Positions 35,459 to 46,252 of a stretch of DNA of 64,000 nt are shown here, in pieces. The notes under the pieces were generated by a model. That model was not told the DNA's origin, did no database searches, and was given only the letters and a program-made list of their open reading frames with translations. The DNA comes from Colwellia sp. (GTDB lineage: Bacteria > Pseudomonadota > Gammaproteobacteria > Enterobacterales > Alteromonadaceae): contig JAHDIK010000002.1 in NCBI GenBank assembly GCA_020630795.1, positions 81,972 to 145,971 on the forward strand. Reading direction: 5' to 3'. The first letter of the stretch is position 1; every line of letters begins with the position of its first letter. A program made the position numbers and the translations under genes.

Positions 35459-36325
35459 TTGTTAAAACATAGAATAATAACCGCATTAGTATTAGCTCCT
35501 GCAACAATTGCCAGTATTTTTTATTTACCACTACCTTATTTTTCAGCGTTAATGCTTGTAGTGATGGCGATAGGTGCATGGGAGTGGGGGCCTTTAATGG
35601 GCTTTGCGAATAAAACCAGACGTATCGCTTTTGTATTAGTTACATCTGTGCTGATAGGTGCACTTTGGTACTACTTCCCTTTATTAGAGGTTTGGTTATC
35701 AACGACTGACCTTCAGAAACCGATTATTTATATATTGTGGATTGCCGTAGCATGGTGGTTACTATCTGCAACATTAACATTTTTATATCCTCGTTATAGT
35801 AAGTTCTGGTCAAGTCATCGTTCTGTTAGAGGGCTCTTCGGCTGGCTTACTTTAGTACCAACTTGGCTTGCTTTTATTGTACTACGAAGCAGCGAATACC
35901 AAACCGATACCTACCAAGGTGCTCAACTTATTATGTTTTTGTTTTTAATGGTTTGGAGTGCTGATATAGGTGCCTACTTTGTAGGAAAGGCGTTTGGTAA
36001 ACACAAACTTTTACCTAATGTTAGTCCTGGAAAAACAATGGAAGGTTTTTTAGGTGGGGTTGTAATGGCGTGTATATTAGTTGCTATTGCTGGCTTTACA
36101 ATGAATTTTACAGCGTCTCAATTTTATCTGATTATTCCAATCACAATATTGATTACAACAGTGTCTGTATTAGGTGATTTAAATGAAAGTATGTTTAAAC
36201 GCCAAGCTGGTATCAAAGATAGTGGTTCTATCTTGCCTGGACATGGCGGGATTCTAGATCGCATTGACAGCTTAACCGCAACAGCGCCTATTTATGCTTT
36301 GTGTTATGCGTTGATAGGTTGGTAA
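35459..36325 (+). CDS. cdsA: phosphatidate cytidylyltransferase
   Basis: CdsA makes CDP-diacylglycerol from phosphatidic acid and CTP at the inner membrane. The 288-residue protein has about eight membrane helices and the C-terminal signature SVLGDLNESMFKRQAGIKDSG followed by LPGHGGILDRIDSL. Translation starts at TTG behind AAAAGGG. Its stop codon is directly followed by the dxr ATG, so the two are tightly coupled. Confidence 0.96.
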   Translation: MLKHRIITALVLAPATIASIFYLPLPYFSALMLVVMAIGAWEWGPLMGFANKTRRIAFVLVTSVLIGALWYYFPLLEVWLSTTDLQKPIIYILWIAVAWWLLSATLTFLYPRYSKFWSSHRSVRGLFGWLTLVPTWLAFIVLRSSEYQTDTYQGAQLIMFLFLMVWSADIGAYFVGKAFGKHKLLPNVSPGKTMEGFLGGVVMACILVAIAGFTMNFTASQFYLIIPITILITTVSVLGDLNESMFKRQAGIKDSGSILPGHGGILDRIDSLTATAPIYALCYALIGW

Positions 36326-37567
36326 ATGAACGCTAATAGTCAAAATATGCGTAGTATTTGTATACTAGGTTCAACTGGTTCCATTGGTTTAAGTACATTA
36401 GATGTTATAAGGCGTCATCCAGATAGGTTTAACGTAGTTAGTTTATCTGCCAATTCTAATGTTGAACTTTTATTAGAGCAGTGTACGGAGTTTTTACCTA
36501 ACGAAGTCGTCATGGTATCTGAAATATCGGCTAAAGAGCTTCAGCAAGCGCTAATAAAAAACAATCTTTCTCAGATTAACGTGTTAAGTGGTTCTTCGGC
36601 GTTAGAGCATATATCAAGTGCGTCTGATGTCGATACAGTAATGGCTGCAATTGTTGGGGCTTCTGGCTTAATGCCAACGCTAGCAGCAGTTAAAGCGGGT
36701 AAGCAGGTTTTATTAGCCAATAAAGAGGCACTTGTAACTTCAGGTGCTATTTTCATTGAAGCTGTTAAAGAAAATGGCGCTCAATTACTTCCTATTGATA
36801 GTGAACATAACGCTATTTTTCAGTGTTTACCGTTAAATGTTCAAAACAAACCTGGTTATTGCGATTTAAAATCTAATGGTATTAGTAAAATATTACTAAC
36901 AGGATCAGGGGGGCCTTTTAGAACATTAGACATAGCAAAGCTGGAATCTGTTACTGTTGAACAGGCATGTGCTCATCCAAATTGGGATATGGGGCAAAAA
37001 ATATCTGTTGATTCAGCAACTATGATGAATAAAGGTCTTGAATTTATTGAGGCTAAATGGCTGTTTAATGTAGAGCCTGAAGATATTCAAGTGGTTCTTC
37101 ATCCACAAAGTACGATTCATTCAATGGTTCAATATAAAGATGGATCAGTTATCGCTCAGATGGGTAACCCTGACATGAGAACGCCCATTGCTCATGCTTT
37201 AGCATTTCCTGAACGTATAGACTCTGGCGTAGAGCCGTTAGATTTTTTTACCACAGCATCTTTTGATTTTGAAGCTGTAGATTATGAAAAATATCCAAAC
37301 CTTAGGCTAGCCATTCAAGCGTGTAAATACGGTCAAGGAGCTTGTACTGCTTTAAACGCTGCAAATGAAGTTGCAGTAGACGCTTTTTTGAGCAAATCAA
37401 TTAAATTTACCGATATATATAAAATAAATGAAACTTCTGTGAATAAATTTGTCTCAGAAGAGGTGACATCAATAAATGATGTTATTGATTTAGATAAACG
37501 GGTAAGGGCGTTTTCTAAAACGCTCGTAAACGATTATCTCGATAACGAAGGAAAAGAAACTTATTAG
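36326..37567 (+). CDS. dxr: 1-deoxy-D-xylulose 5-phosphate reductoisomerase
   Basis: Dxr (IspC) makes 2-C-methyl-D-erythritol 4-phosphate, the first committed step of non-mevalonate isoprenoid synthesis. It feeds the pathway that uppS, two genes upstream, uses. The 413-residue protein has the NADPH motif ILGSTGSIGLSTLDVI, the metal-binding PIDSEHNAIFQ and VDSATMMNKGLEFIEAKWLF. Translation may begin at ATG 36326 or, seven codons later, at 36347. rseP follows one base after the stop. Confidence 0.97.
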   Translation: MNANSQNMRSICILGSTGSIGLSTLDVIRRHPDRFNVVSLSANSNVELLLEQCTEFLPNEVVMVSEISAKELQQALIKNNLSQINVLSGSSALEHISSASDVDTVMAAIVGASGLMPTLAAVKAGKQVLLANKEALVTSGAIFIEAVKENGAQLLPIDSEHNAIFQCLPLNVQNKPGYCDLKSNGISKILLTGSGGPFRTLDIAKLESVTVEQACAHPNWDMGQKISVDSATMMNKGLEFIEAKWLFNVEPEDIQVVLHPQSTIHSMVQYKDGSVIAQMGNPDMRTPIAHALAFPERIDSGVEPLDFFTTASFDFEAVDYEKYPNLRLAIQACKYGQGACTALNAANEVAVDAFLSKSIKFTDIYKINETSVNKFVSEEVTSINDVIDLDKRVRAFSKTLVNDYLDNEGKETY

Positions 37568-37568
37568 T

Positions 37569-38924
37569 ATGTTTGGTTTTTTTTGGAATTTAGCTTCATT
37601 TATTGTCGCCTTAGGTATTTTAATCACTGTTCATGAGTATGGTCACTTTTGGGTAGCAAGACGCAATGGTGTAAAGGTTCATCGTTTTTCCATTGGGTTT
37701 GGTAAAAAACTTTGGAGTAAAATAGGTGCCGATGGCACTGAATATGTTATTGCGATGATACCACTTGGTGGTTATGTAAAAATGCTAGATGACAGGGTAG
37801 ATGACGTACCTTTGTCTGAGCAAGATAAAACGTTTAATTGTAAATCGGTTTATCAACGTATAGCGATTGTTGCCGCAGGACCATTTGCTAACTTTGCTTT
37901 TGCGTTAGTTGCATTTTATTTGATGTTTTTAATAGGCGTTCCAAGCATTAAGCCTATGGTAGGAAATATTGAACCTGCATCAATAGCGGCGCAAGCAGGT
38001 TTACCATCAAATAGCCAAATTGTTGAGGTAGCCGGTAAAACAACGAACGATTGGCAAGATGTTAATTTGGCACTTATTAGCGAAATTGGCAGTGACTCTG
38101 TTTCGATTAAAACAAAGCAAGAAGATACTGTTCATATTAGCAATACGGTAATTGATACAACTCATTGGAATTTTTCACCAGACAAAGAGTCTGCTATTGG
38201 AAGTTTAGGTATAAAGCCATTTACACCTAATGTATACAATGAAGTTGTTGCTATTCAGTCAGGCAGTCCTGCTGAAAAAGGTGGTTTACAAGTAGGTGAT
38301 ATATTACTTTCAGTGAATGGTGAACAGATAAATGGCGATTGGTATTTGTTTTCAGATAAAATTAAACAATTTCCAAATAAGACAGTTGCTTTAATTGTTC
38401 AACGCGGAGAAGAAACAAAAGAGCTGTTTGTAACACCTAAAGGAGTTACAAGAAGTGGAAAAACAGTTGGTTTTATAGGTGTTTCTCCTAAATCAGATGT
38501 TTACCCTGAAGAATATAGAATTGATATCGCTTACGGCCCTGTAGATGCTGTGTCTGAAAGCGTAAAAAAAACGTGGGATTTGGTTGTTTTAAGTATAGAA
38601 ATGATAGGCAAGTTAATTACCGGCGATGTGTCAGTGAAAAACTTAAGTGGGCCTATCTCTATCGCTCAAGGAGCAGGAAGTAGTGCTAATTTTGGACTTG
38701 TTTATTTTCTAGGTTTTTTAGCGCTTATTAGTATTAATTTGGGTATTATTAATTTATTACCCTTGCCAGTTCTTGATGGTGGACACTTACTCTATTACAT
38801 TATAGAACTTTTCACTGGGAAGCCCGTACCTGAAAAAGTACAAGAGGTAGGGTTTAAATTTGGTACTATTATCCTCTTGGGATTAATGAGTATCGCTCTG
38901 TTTAATGATTTGTCTCGACTTTAG
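37569..38924 (+). CDS. rseP: site-2 protease RseP
   Basis: RseP cleaves the anti-sigma factor RseA within the inner membrane and so activates sigma-E during envelope stress. The 451-residue protein has the zinc motif HEYGH (His22, Glu23, His26), membrane helices at both ends, two tandem PDZ domains between about residues 125 and 310, and the third catalytic motif NLLPLPVLDGGHLLYY near 395. It is placed between dxr and bamA, the classic order. Confidence 0.97.
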   Translation: MFGFFWNLASFIVALGILITVHEYGHFWVARRNGVKVHRFSIGFGKKLWSKIGADGTEYVIAMIPLGGYVKMLDDRVDDVPLSEQDKTFNCKSVYQRIAIVAAGPFANFAFALVAFYLMFLIGVPSIKPMVGNIEPASIAAQAGLPSNSQIVEVAGKTTNDWQDVNLALISEIGSDSVSIKTKQEDTVHISNTVIDTTHWNFSPDKESAIGSLGIKPFTPNVYNEVVAIQSGSPAEKGGLQVGDILLSVNGEQINGDWYLFSDKIKQFPNKTVALIVQRGEETKELFVTPKGVTRSGKTVGFIGVSPKSDVYPEEYRIDIAYGPVDAVSESVKKTWDLVVLSIEMIGKLITGDVSVKNLSGPISIAQGAGSSANFGLVYFLGFLALISINLGIINLLPLPVLDGGHLLYYIIELFTGKPVPEKVQEVGFKFGTIILLGLMSIALFNDLSRL

Positions 38925-38977
38925 TAACATTATCGACACTAACTAATTAATAAAAGAAGTAAATAAGTTAATATTTT

Positions 38978-41446
38978 ATGATGATAAAAAAAATTGCCTT
39001 AGCTGCCTTGTTAACAAGCTTATATAGCAATGCAGAAGCTGCCGAAGAATTTCTAGTCGAAGATATAAAAGTAAAAGGTCTACAGCGAGTAGCTGTTGGT
39101 GCAGCATTAACGCATATACCTTTTAACATTGGAGATACGCTTAACGATTTTAGAGTATCTCAATCAATTAAATCTCTGTATAAGTCAGGGCATTTTAATG
39201 ATATTGCTGCCTTTAGAGATGGCAACACGATTATTTTTAAAGTACGCGAAAGAGAAACAATTAGTGAAGTTACCTTTGATGGTAACAAAGACTTAAAAGA
39301 TGAGCAGTTAACGCAAAGTTTAGATGACAGCGATATTCGTGTTGGTGAAACATTAGACCGTACCGTTATTTCAGGTATTGAACTTGGCTTAGAAGACTTC
39401 TATCACAGTGTTGGTAAGTACAATGCTGATGTGCGAGCTGATATCACTCATTTACCACGCAACCGCGTAAAAATAAATTTCACTTTTAATGAAGGTGATG
39501 CAGCAGCGATTCAACAAATAAACATCGTAGGTAATGAACTATTTACTGATGAAGAGTTGTTAAAGAATATAGAGCTAACATACGATTCCCCTTGGTGGAA
39601 TTTTATGGCCCAAGATCGTTATCAGAAACAAACCCTTCAAGGGGATATGGAAACGATTGAGAGTTATTATTTAGATCGTGGCTACTTGCAATATAAAGTT
39701 AACTCAACTCAAGTATCGATGACACCCGATAAAAAAGCGGTTTACATTACGCTTAACGTTGACGAAGGTGAAAAATATACTGTTAGCGGTGTAGATTTTA
39801 TTGGTGACTTAGCAGGGTTTGAAAAAACAATTAAAGCAATTACGCCGCTTCGTTCAGACAATTTGTATAATGGTGCTGTAGTTACATATAACGAAGAAAT
39901 GATCAGCAAGTTTTTAGGTCGCTTTGGTTATGCATACCCTAAAGTTACTACTATTCCAGAAATTAACGAAGAAGATAAAACGGTTAAATTAGTCGTTTCT
40001 GTAGAGCCAGGTAAACGTGTATATGTAAACCGTATTAACTTTAATGGTAACTCTGTTACAGCTGATAGAGTATTGAGACGTGAAATGCGTCAAATGGAAG
40101 GCGCGTGGTTATCAAATAACCAAGTAGAGTCTTCTAAAGCGTGGTTGCAACGTTTACCGTATATTGAAGAAGTAGAGTTTGAAACAACTAAGCTCCCAGG
40201 TGAAGATGATCTTGTTGATGTAGACTTTACTATTAAAGAGCAGCCATCTGGTTCATTTACTGCTGGTATTGGTTATGGAGATACCACCAAGTTAAGTTTG
40301 AATGCGGGTATACAGCAAAATAACTTCTTAGGTACAGGTAATCGTTTAGCGTTAAACTTAAATACCGTAAGCTATTCTAGAAGTGCTAGCTTATCTTATA
40401 CCGACCCATATTTTACAACTGACGCTGTCTCACTAGGCGGTCAAATTTATTACAATGAATTCGATGCAGGTCGAGCAAACCTTGAGCAATACAAACGTAA
40501 AACATTTGGAATAGGTGCTAATTTAGGTTTTCCAATTAACGAGTACGTTCGTTTGAGTTTTGGTATTAATTACAAAAACGAAACATTAAGTCGTTATAAC
40601 TCTTACGATCAAATAGATACCTTCTATAACTTGTATGCAGATCCGGAAAATCCAAGCGATCAGTTAAAGTTAGAAACATTTGATCTTACCGCTGCTATTT
40701 CTCGTTCAACATTGAACAGAGGTACGTTTCCATCTGCCGGTTCTAGTCAAAGCTTGTCTTACAAAATAACAACGCCTAACTCTGACCTAAATTATTTTAG
40801 ATTCAATTTGGATTCTAAGTGGTATTTCCCTCTATCAAGAGATCAACGTTGGACATTCTTAACAAGATTTCAAGCGGGTTATGGTAACGGATATGGTTCG
40901 TTTAATGGTAATGAACATTTATATCCTTTCCAGGAGAACTTCAGAGCAGGTGGTGCAGATACATTACGTGGGTTTGAAACAAACACTGTAGGTCCAAAAG
41001 CAGTACAAAGAATTCCGCAAACAATCAGTACACCAACAGGCGTCTTGTGTTGTAAGAGCCCTGAATATGATTCAGTGTATTCAGGTACAGGTAGATCACG
41101 TTCTATCGGTGGTAATGCTATGGTATTAGCCGGCGTAGAGTTAATTGTACCAACACCGTTCTTAGACGAAGGGTTTTCAAATAGCGTACGCTCAAGCTTC
41201 TTTGTTGATGCGGGTAATGTATGGGATACAGAATTTGATATCAGTAAATACAACGATTTAGCGCCTAGTCAACAAGCGTTAATTAGAGACTTTTCAGATG
41301 AAAGCACATATCGCGCATCTGCTGGTATGTCTGTTCAATGGTTGTCTCCTATGGGGCCTATGATCTTTAGTTTTTCTAAGCCACTTAAGAAAGAAGACGA
41401 CGACGATACTAAATTCTTTACATTTAACATAGGTAAAACCTTTTAA
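38978..41446 (+). CDS. bamA: outer membrane protein assembly factor BamA
   Basis: BamA is the barrel insertase of the BAM complex. The 822-residue precursor has a signal peptide ending SNAEAAEE, five POTRA domains (about 25-425, with GNKDLKDEQL, GNELFTDEEL and GNSVTADRVL marking repeats) and a C-terminal 16-strand barrel ending in Phe (FTFNIGKTF). The loop-6 region carries a CCKSPEY segment with two adjacent cysteines, which is unusual for this position and may be a surface feature. skp lies immediately downstream. Confidence 0.97.
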   Translation: MMIKKIALAALLTSLYSNAEAAEEFLVEDIKVKGLQRVAVGAALTHIPFNIGDTLNDFRVSQSIKSLYKSGHFNDIAAFRDGNTIIFKVRERETISEVTFDGNKDLKDEQLTQSLDDSDIRVGETLDRTVISGIELGLEDFYHSVGKYNADVRADITHLPRNRVKINFTFNEGDAAAIQQINIVGNELFTDEELLKNIELTYDSPWWNFMAQDRYQKQTLQGDMETIESYYLDRGYLQYKVNSTQVSMTPDKKAVYITLNVDEGEKYTVSGVDFIGDLAGFEKTIKAITPLRSDNLYNGAVVTYNEEMISKFLGRFGYAYPKVTTIPEINEEDKTVKLVVSVEPGKRVYVNRINFNGNSVTADRVLRREMRQMEGAWLSNNQVESSKAWLQRLPYIEEVEFETTKLPGEDDLVDVDFTIKEQPSGSFTAGIGYGDTTKLSLNAGIQQNNFLGTGNRLALNLNTVSYSRSASLSYTDPYFTTDAVSLGGQIYYNEFDAGRANLEQYKRKTFGIGANLGFPINEYVRLSFGINYKNETLSRYNSYDQIDTFYNLYADPENPSDQLKLETFDLTAAISRSTLNRGTFPSAGSSQSLSYKITTPNSDLNYFRFNLDSKWYFPLSRDQRWTFLTRFQAGYGNGYGSFNGNEHLYPFQENFRAGGADTLRGFETNTVGPKAVQRIPQTISTPTGVLCCKSPEYDSVYSGTGRSRSIGGNAMVLAGVELIVPTPFLDEGFSNSVRSSFFVDAGNVWDTEFDISKYNDLAPSQQALIRDFSDESTYRASAGMSVQWLSPMGPMIFSFSKPLKKEDDDDTKFFTFNIGKTF

Positions 41447-41520
41447 ATTAATAAAAGATCCCTATATACATATAATAAGTAACTATAAATATAAAAATTG
41501 TAATTTTTCAGGAGAGAACT

Positions 41521-42039
41521 TTGAATAAATTTATAAAATCATTAGTGATGACAACAGCTGCATCAAGCATGTTGTTAGCTGGTTCAGCTATGGCTGCAGA
41601 CCAAAAGATTGGTGTAGTTAATTTTCAAGAAATTATGGGAAAAATTCCTCAAACAGCTGTTGTTATGAAACAACTTGAAGCTGAGTTTAAAGATGACAAA
41701 GCGGTTTTAGCTCAACTTGAAAAAGACATTAAGTACTTTCAAGAGAAGAAAGAGCGTGATGCATCAGTAATGAGCAAAAAAGAAAAAGAGAAGTTAGATA
41801 AAGATATTGCTAAAAAATTCCAAGAGTACCAAGTTAAAGGTAAAGAATTTCAGCAAAAGTCTGGCGCTCGTCAACAACAAGAAACAACTAAAATTATTGG
41901 TTTAGTTCGTCAAGCAATTGATAATATTGCTGCTAAAGATAAATATGACCTAATTTTAGAGCAAAAAGCGGTTGTTTTTGCAAAGCCTAAGTTAAGTATT
42001 ACTAACAAAGTTATTGAAAAAGTTAGCAAGCTTAAATAG
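41521..42039 (+). CDS. skp: periplasmic chaperone Skp (OmpH family)
   Basis: Skp is a trimeric jellyfish-shaped holdase that carries unfolded outer-membrane proteins to BamA. The 172-residue precursor has a cleavable signal peptide (SSMLLAGSAMA, then ADQKIGVVNFQEIM) and a long coiled-coil tentacle rich in Lys/Glu/Gln (about 50-125). Translation starts at TTG with an AGGAG site (in GGAGAG) upstream. It lies between bamA and lpxD, two bases from the latter. Confidence 0.95.
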   Translation: MNKFIKSLVMTTAASSMLLAGSAMAADQKIGVVNFQEIMGKIPQTAVVMKQLEAEFKDDKAVLAQLEKDIKYFQEKKERDASVMSKKEKEKLDKDIAKKFQEYQVKGKEFQQKSGARQQQETTKIIGLVRQAIDNIAAKDKYDLILEQKAVVFAKPKLSITNKVIEKVSKLK

Positions 42040-42041
42040 AG

Positions 42042-43058
42042 ATGATTAAAACGAGTTACACTCTTGCTGAAATAGCAAAAGAAATAGGCGCTACTGTTAG
42101 CGGTGATGAAAATTGTGAAGTTAACAGTTTAGCGACCTTGTTAAATGCTGGGGATGGGCAAATAGCCTTCTTAGCAAATAAAAAATATCGTCAGCAGCTT
42201 AATAATACTCAAGCAAGTGCTGTCATCATCAGTGAAGACTTTTTGGGCAATTGTCCTACAAATGCTTTGGTGATGAGCAACCCATATTTAGGGTATGCGC
42301 TTGTTGCTCAGTTACTGGATACGACTCCACGCTCATCTTCTTCTATTCATCCTTCAGCAGTTATTGATTCATCTGCAGCTATTGGCAGTAATGTAACGAT
42401 CGGTGCTAATTCCGTTATTGAAGCTGGAGCAAGCCTAGCCGACAATGTTTCGATTGGCGCTGGTTGTTTTGTAGGCCAAAACGCTTCAATAGGTGAAAAT
42501 ACATCACTTTGGTCTAACGTTAGTGTGTATCACTCTGTACAAATTGGTACAGACTGTTTGATACAAGCTAACACGGTTATAGGTTCTGATGGGTTTGGTT
42601 ATGCACCAACGAAAGGGGCTTGGCTTAAAATACCTCAGCTCGGATCTGTTATTGTTGGAAATTGTGTTGAAATAGGCGCAAGTACCACAATTGACCGAGG
42701 TGCCCTTGACGATACGATAATTGAAGATAATGTAATTTTAGATAATCAAATTCAAATCGCCCATAATGTCATTATTGGTGAAGGCACGGCAATGGCTGCC
42801 TGTAGTGTTATAGCTGGTAGTACTATCGTTGGTAAAAATTGTACGCTTGCAGGGTTGGTTGGCGTTAATGGACATATTGAAATCGCAGATAACTGCGTAT
42901 TTACGGGTATGGCTATGGTCACTAAATCAGTAACAGAATCTGGTGTTTATTCCTCTGGAATGCCTGCAGCCGATAACAAGGAATGGCGCAGAACAAACGC
43001 GCGTATCAAAAAATTAGACGATATGGCGAAACGCTTAACCGCTTTAGAAAAAAAGTAA
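42042..43058 (+). CDS. lpxD: UDP-3-O-(3-hydroxyacyl)glucosamine N-acyltransferase
   Basis: LpxD adds the second hydroxyacyl chain in lipid A synthesis. The 338-residue protein has an N-terminal uridine-binding domain ([20 protein letters not shown]) and a long left-handed beta-helix of hexapeptide repeats, with the catalytic histidine in [19 protein letters not shown]. The C-terminal helix ends in [16 protein letters not shown]. It is two bases past skp and begins the lpxD-fabZ-lpxA-lpxB run. Confidence 0.97.
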   Translation: MIKTSYTLAEIAKEIGATVSGDENCEVNSLATLLNAGDGQIAFLANKKYRQQLNNTQASAVIISEDFLGNCPTNALVMSNPYLGYALVAQLLDTTPRSSSSIHPSAVIDSSAAIGSNVTIGANSVIEAGASLADNVSIGAGCFVGQNASIGENTSLWSNVSVYHSVQIGTDCLIQANTVIGSDGFGYAPTKGAWLKIPQLGSVIVGNCVEIGASTTIDRGALDDTIIEDNVILDNQIQIAHNVIIGEGTAMAACSVIAGSTIVGKNCTLAGLVGVNGHIEIADNCVFTGMAMVTKSVTESGVYSSGMPAADNKEWRRTNARIKKLDDMAKRLTALEKK

Positions 43059-43122
43059 AGTTGTAACATTTCCCTGTTATAAGCGCTTCTTAGTTTTATT
43101 ACTCTCAAAAAGGAATAGTGAA

Positions 43123-43575
43123 TTGGAATCTCAAAAAAATGAGTTAAACGTTCATGAAATTCAAGAATTAATCCCTCATCGTTACCCTATGCTTTTAGTA
43201 GATCGCGTAGTTGACTATGACCCAGGTAAAACCCTCCACGCAATTAAAAATGTAACGTTTAATGAACCCGTTTTTATGGGGCACTTTCCTGAACTTGCTA
43301 TTTTTCCAGGCGTTATGATTTTAGAAAGCTTAGCTCAAGCTACAGGTATACTTGGGTTTAAGTCGTCAGAAGGCCGTGAAGATGGTGAAATGTACCTATT
43401 TGCCTCTATCGATAATGCTAAATTTAAGCAGCCTGTTGTTCCTGGCGATACAATGCATTTGCATGTTGAGTTCATTAAAGAGCGCAGAGGTATGTGGAAA
43501 TTTTACTGTGAAGCTAGAGTCGACGGTAAAGTAGTATGTTCTGCAGATTTAATGTGTGCTAGGCGTAAGCTTTAG
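43123..43575 (+). CDS. fabZ: 3-hydroxyacyl-ACP dehydratase FabZ
   Basis: FabZ dehydrates (3R)-hydroxyacyl-ACP in fatty acid elongation and competes with LpxA for substrate, so its place between lpxD and lpxA is functionally meaningful. The 150-residue hot-dog protein has the catalytic His54 and Glu68 in [21 protein letters not shown]. Translation starts at TTG behind AAAAAGGA. Confidence 0.96.
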   Translation: MESQKNELNVHEIQELIPHRYPMLLVDRVVDYDPGKTLHAIKNVTFNEPVFMGHFPELAIFPGVMILESLAQATGILGFKSSEGREDGEMYLFASIDNAKFKQPVVPGDTMHLHVEFIKERRGMWKFYCEARVDGKVVCSADLMCARRKL

Positions 43576-43611
43576 TACATCTCTCTTTCATTGCAAAAAT
43601 ATGGTGCAAAA

Positions 43612-44382
43612 ATGATACATGAACAAGCTATTATTGAGCCAGGTGCTGTAATTGGTAAAAACGTTACGATTGGCCCTTGGACATATATTAGTAAAGATGT
43701 GGTGATTGGAGACGACTGTGTCATTAGTTCACACGTTGTTATAAATGGCCCTACACGTATCGGTAAGGGAAATCGAATTTTTCAGTTCGCTAGTATTGGT
43801 GAGGAATGCCAAGATTTAAAATATGCAGGTGAACCAACAGAATTAGTCATTGGCGACAATAATACATTTCGCGAATCTTGTACTATTCACCGCGGAACAA
43901 TACAAGACAATAGCCTAACTCAAATTGGCAGCAACAACTTATTCATGGCGTATACCCATGTAGCTCACGACTGCGTTGTAGGCAATAATTGCATTCTTGC
44001 AAATAATGCATCTATTGCAGGTCATGTACATGTTGGCGATCACGCTATTCTAGGTGGTATGTCAGGTGTTCATCAGTTTTGTCATATTGGTGCTCACAGC
44101 TTTATAGCTGCAAATGCACTTGTGCTTAAAGATGTTCCTCCATACATTATGGCATCGGGCCAGCCAACTAAACCATTTGGATTAAATTCTGAAGGTTTAA
44201 AACGTAGAGGCTTCGATAAAGACGTTATTTTACAAATAAAGCGTGCTTACAAAGAGGTCTATCGAAAAGGACTTTCGGCAGAAGAGGCGGTTGCACAAAT
44301 AAACAAGGCTTCTCCTGATACACCAGAAGTTAAGTTGTTCTCAGACTTCATTGAAAACTCAAGTCGCGGTATTATTCGTTAA
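43612..44382 (+). CDS. lpxA: UDP-N-acetylglucosamine acyltransferase LpxA
   Basis: LpxA performs the first acylation of UDP-GlcNAc in lipid A synthesis. The 256-residue protein starts MIHEQAIIEPGAVIGKNVTIG at ATG 43612. A TTG at 43591 would add seven residues not found in the family. Hexapeptide repeats fill the N-terminal two-thirds, with the catalytic histidine in MAYTHVAHDCVVGNN. The C-terminal helical domain begins near SEGLKRRGF. Confidence 0.97.
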   Translation: MIHEQAIIEPGAVIGKNVTIGPWTYISKDVVIGDDCVISSHVVINGPTRIGKGNRIFQFASIGEECQDLKYAGEPTELVIGDNNTFRESCTIHRGTIQDNSLTQIGSNNLFMAYTHVAHDCVVGNNCILANNASIAGHVHVGDHAILGGMSGVHQFCHIGAHSFIAANALVLKDVPPYIMASGQPTKPFGLNSEGLKRRGFDKDVILQIKRAYKEVYRKGLSAEEAVAQINKASPDTPEVKLFSDFIENSSRGIIR

Positions 44383-44420
44383 TACCGTTTTGCCCTCAAA
44401 GTCAAAAAATAAGAATAATT

Positions 44421-45590
44421 GTGGCTGACTCTCAAAATAAAATAAATGAAAACCCTCACGCACCTATTATTGGCATTGTTGTTGGTGAACACTCTGGCGA
44501 TACGTTAGGTGCAGGCTTAATTACAGCATTTAAAAAACTACATCCAAACGCTAAATTTGTGGGAATTGGTGGCCCTAAAATGTTGGCGCTAGGCTTTGAT
44601 AGCCTGTTTTCGATGGACGAACTTTCTGTAATGGGTATTGTAGAAGTGCTTGGTAGAATTAGGCGCTTATTGCATGTTCGCAAATCCATGGTGAATTACT
44701 TTACTGACAACAAACCCGATGTCTTTATTGGAATTGATGCACCTGATTTTAACTTGACGCTTGAAGAAAAGTTAAAGGCTCAAGGAATTAAAACAATTCA
44801 ATATGTGAGTCCTTCAGTATGGGCATGGCGCGAAAAACGAATTTTCAAAATTGAGCGTGCAACTCACATGGTTTTATCTTTGTTACCTTTTGAGAAAAAA
44901 TTCTATGACAAGCACGGAGTTCCTTGTACTTTTGTTGGTCATTCGCTCGCTGACGACATTCCTATGGTGTCAGATAAAGTTGCAGCTAGGTCTCTATTAA
45001 ACTTACCTGAACACAGTAAAATACTAGCGCTAATGCCAGGAAGTCGAGGCGGTGAACTGGCCAAACTTGTAGAGCCCTTTTTACAATCGGCAGTTAGACT
45101 AGCTGAGCTAGATAAAGACCTTATTTTTATCGTACCTATGATTAGCGATAAAAGGGCAGAACAATTTTTAGCTATTAAGGGTGATGTCGCTCCAGATCTC
45201 CCTGTTAAAATGATTGTTGGCGGCACACAAAATGCAATGGCGGCAAGTGACTGTTTATTAACAGCATCAGGCACCGTTACGCTCGAAGCGGCCTTAATCA
45301 AGCGTCCTATGGTTATAACTTATAAATTTAACTTAATGACGTACTTTTTAGCTAAATGGTTAGTTAAACTTCAATGGTTTTCGTTACCCAATTTATTAGC
45401 AAATGAAACCCTCGTACCAGAATTACTTCAAGATGAAGTGTGCGCTGAGAAAATAGTTCCTTTGGTTAAGGAACGACTATACCAAGACCAATCTCAGCTT
45501 AATGAAAAATATATTCTAATTCATAATGAATTGAAGCAAAACGCCAGTGAAAAAGCTGCGCAAGCTATCGACGAGTTAATTAAAGCATGA
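44421..45590 (+). CDS. lpxB: lipid-A-disaccharide synthase
   Basis: LpxB condenses UDP-2,3-diacylglucosamine with lipid X to make the lipid A disaccharide. The 389-residue GT-B glycosyltransferase shows [31 protein letters not shown]-like [23 protein letters not shown] and the C-terminal [13 protein letters not shown] nucleotide-binding motif. Translation starts at GTG. The stop overlaps the rnhB start (ATGA). Confidence 0.97.
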   Translation: MADSQNKINENPHAPIIGIVVGEHSGDTLGAGLITAFKKLHPNAKFVGIGGPKMLALGFDSLFSMDELSVMGIVEVLGRIRRLLHVRKSMVNYFTDNKPDVFIGIDAPDFNLTLEEKLKAQGIKTIQYVSPSVWAWREKRIFKIERATHMVLSLLPFEKKFYDKHGVPCTFVGHSLADDIPMVSDKVAARSLLNLPEHSKILALMPGSRGGELAKLVEPFLQSAVRLAELDKDLIFIVPMISDKRAEQFLAIKGDVAPDLPVKMIVGGTQNAMAASDCLLTASGTVTLEAALIKRPMVITYKFNLMTYFLAKWLVKLQWFSLPNLLANETLVPELLQDEVCAEKIVPLVKERLYQDQSQLNEKYILIHNELKQNASEKAAQAIDELIKA

Positions 45591-46252
45591 CCGTAAAAAA
45601 AGTAGCTAAAAGTAAAATCGATTTCCCTCCGTTTAAATACCCAGTCGCATATCGTATTTCAGGTGTTGATGAGGTTGGACGTGGACCTTTAGTTGGAGAT
45701 GTTGTTACTGCTGCGGTAATACTTGATCCTGATAACCCTGTAGAAGGCTTGATGGATTCTAAAAAGTTATCTGAAAAAAAACGTGCCTTGCTGTCTGAAG
45801 AAATTAAACAAAAAGCAATTGCTTGGGCAATTGGAAGATCAACACCAGAAGAAATTGATACCCTTAATATTCTTCACGCAACTATGTTAGCGATGCAACG
45901 TGCTGTTCAATCTTTAGCGATTGAACCCGATTATGTTCTTGTTGACGGAAATCGATGCCCTACATTTATTGGAAGTGCAGGAAATATTTCATCAGAACCT
46001 GTGGTTAAAGGAGATGACAGAGTTGCAGAAATTAGTGCCGCGTCCATTCTTGCTAAAGTAGCACGAGATGAAGAAATGATTGAACTGGACAAAAAATTTC
46101 CAGAATATGGTTTTGCACAACATAAAGGCTATCCAACTAAAGCTCATCTTGAAAAAATTATAGAACATGGTGTTATCGACTGTTATCGTGCTAGCTTTAA
46201 GCCAGTTGCAAGAGTGATTGAAGCCCAAGGAATCAAGCAATCTAATGTCTGA
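45587..46252 (+). CDS. rnhB: ribonuclease HII
   Basis: RNase HII removes ribonucleotides misincorporated in DNA. The 221-residue protein has [18 protein letters not shown] with the first catalytic Asp-Glu pair, [20 protein letters not shown] and the late catalytic [18 protein letters not shown] short N-terminal basic extension precedes the core. It overlaps lpxB by four bases and dnaE by eight, so the three are translationally coupled. Confidence 0.96.
   Translation: MTVKKVAKSKIDFPPFKYPVAYRISGVDEVGRGPLVGDVVTAAVILDPDNPVEGLMDSKKLSEKKRALLSEEIKQKAIAWAIGRSTPEEIDTLNILHATMLAMQRAVQSLAIEPDYVLVDGNRCPTFIGSAGNISSEPVVKGDDRVAEISAASILAKVARDEEMIELDKKFPEYGFAQHKGYPTKAHLEKIIEHGVIDCYRASFKPVARVIEAQGIKQSNV

Noticed and set aside
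40879-41253. 124-codon minus-strand frame inside bamA
   Set aside because: Antisense shadow of a conserved gene with no ribosome site or recognisable motif.
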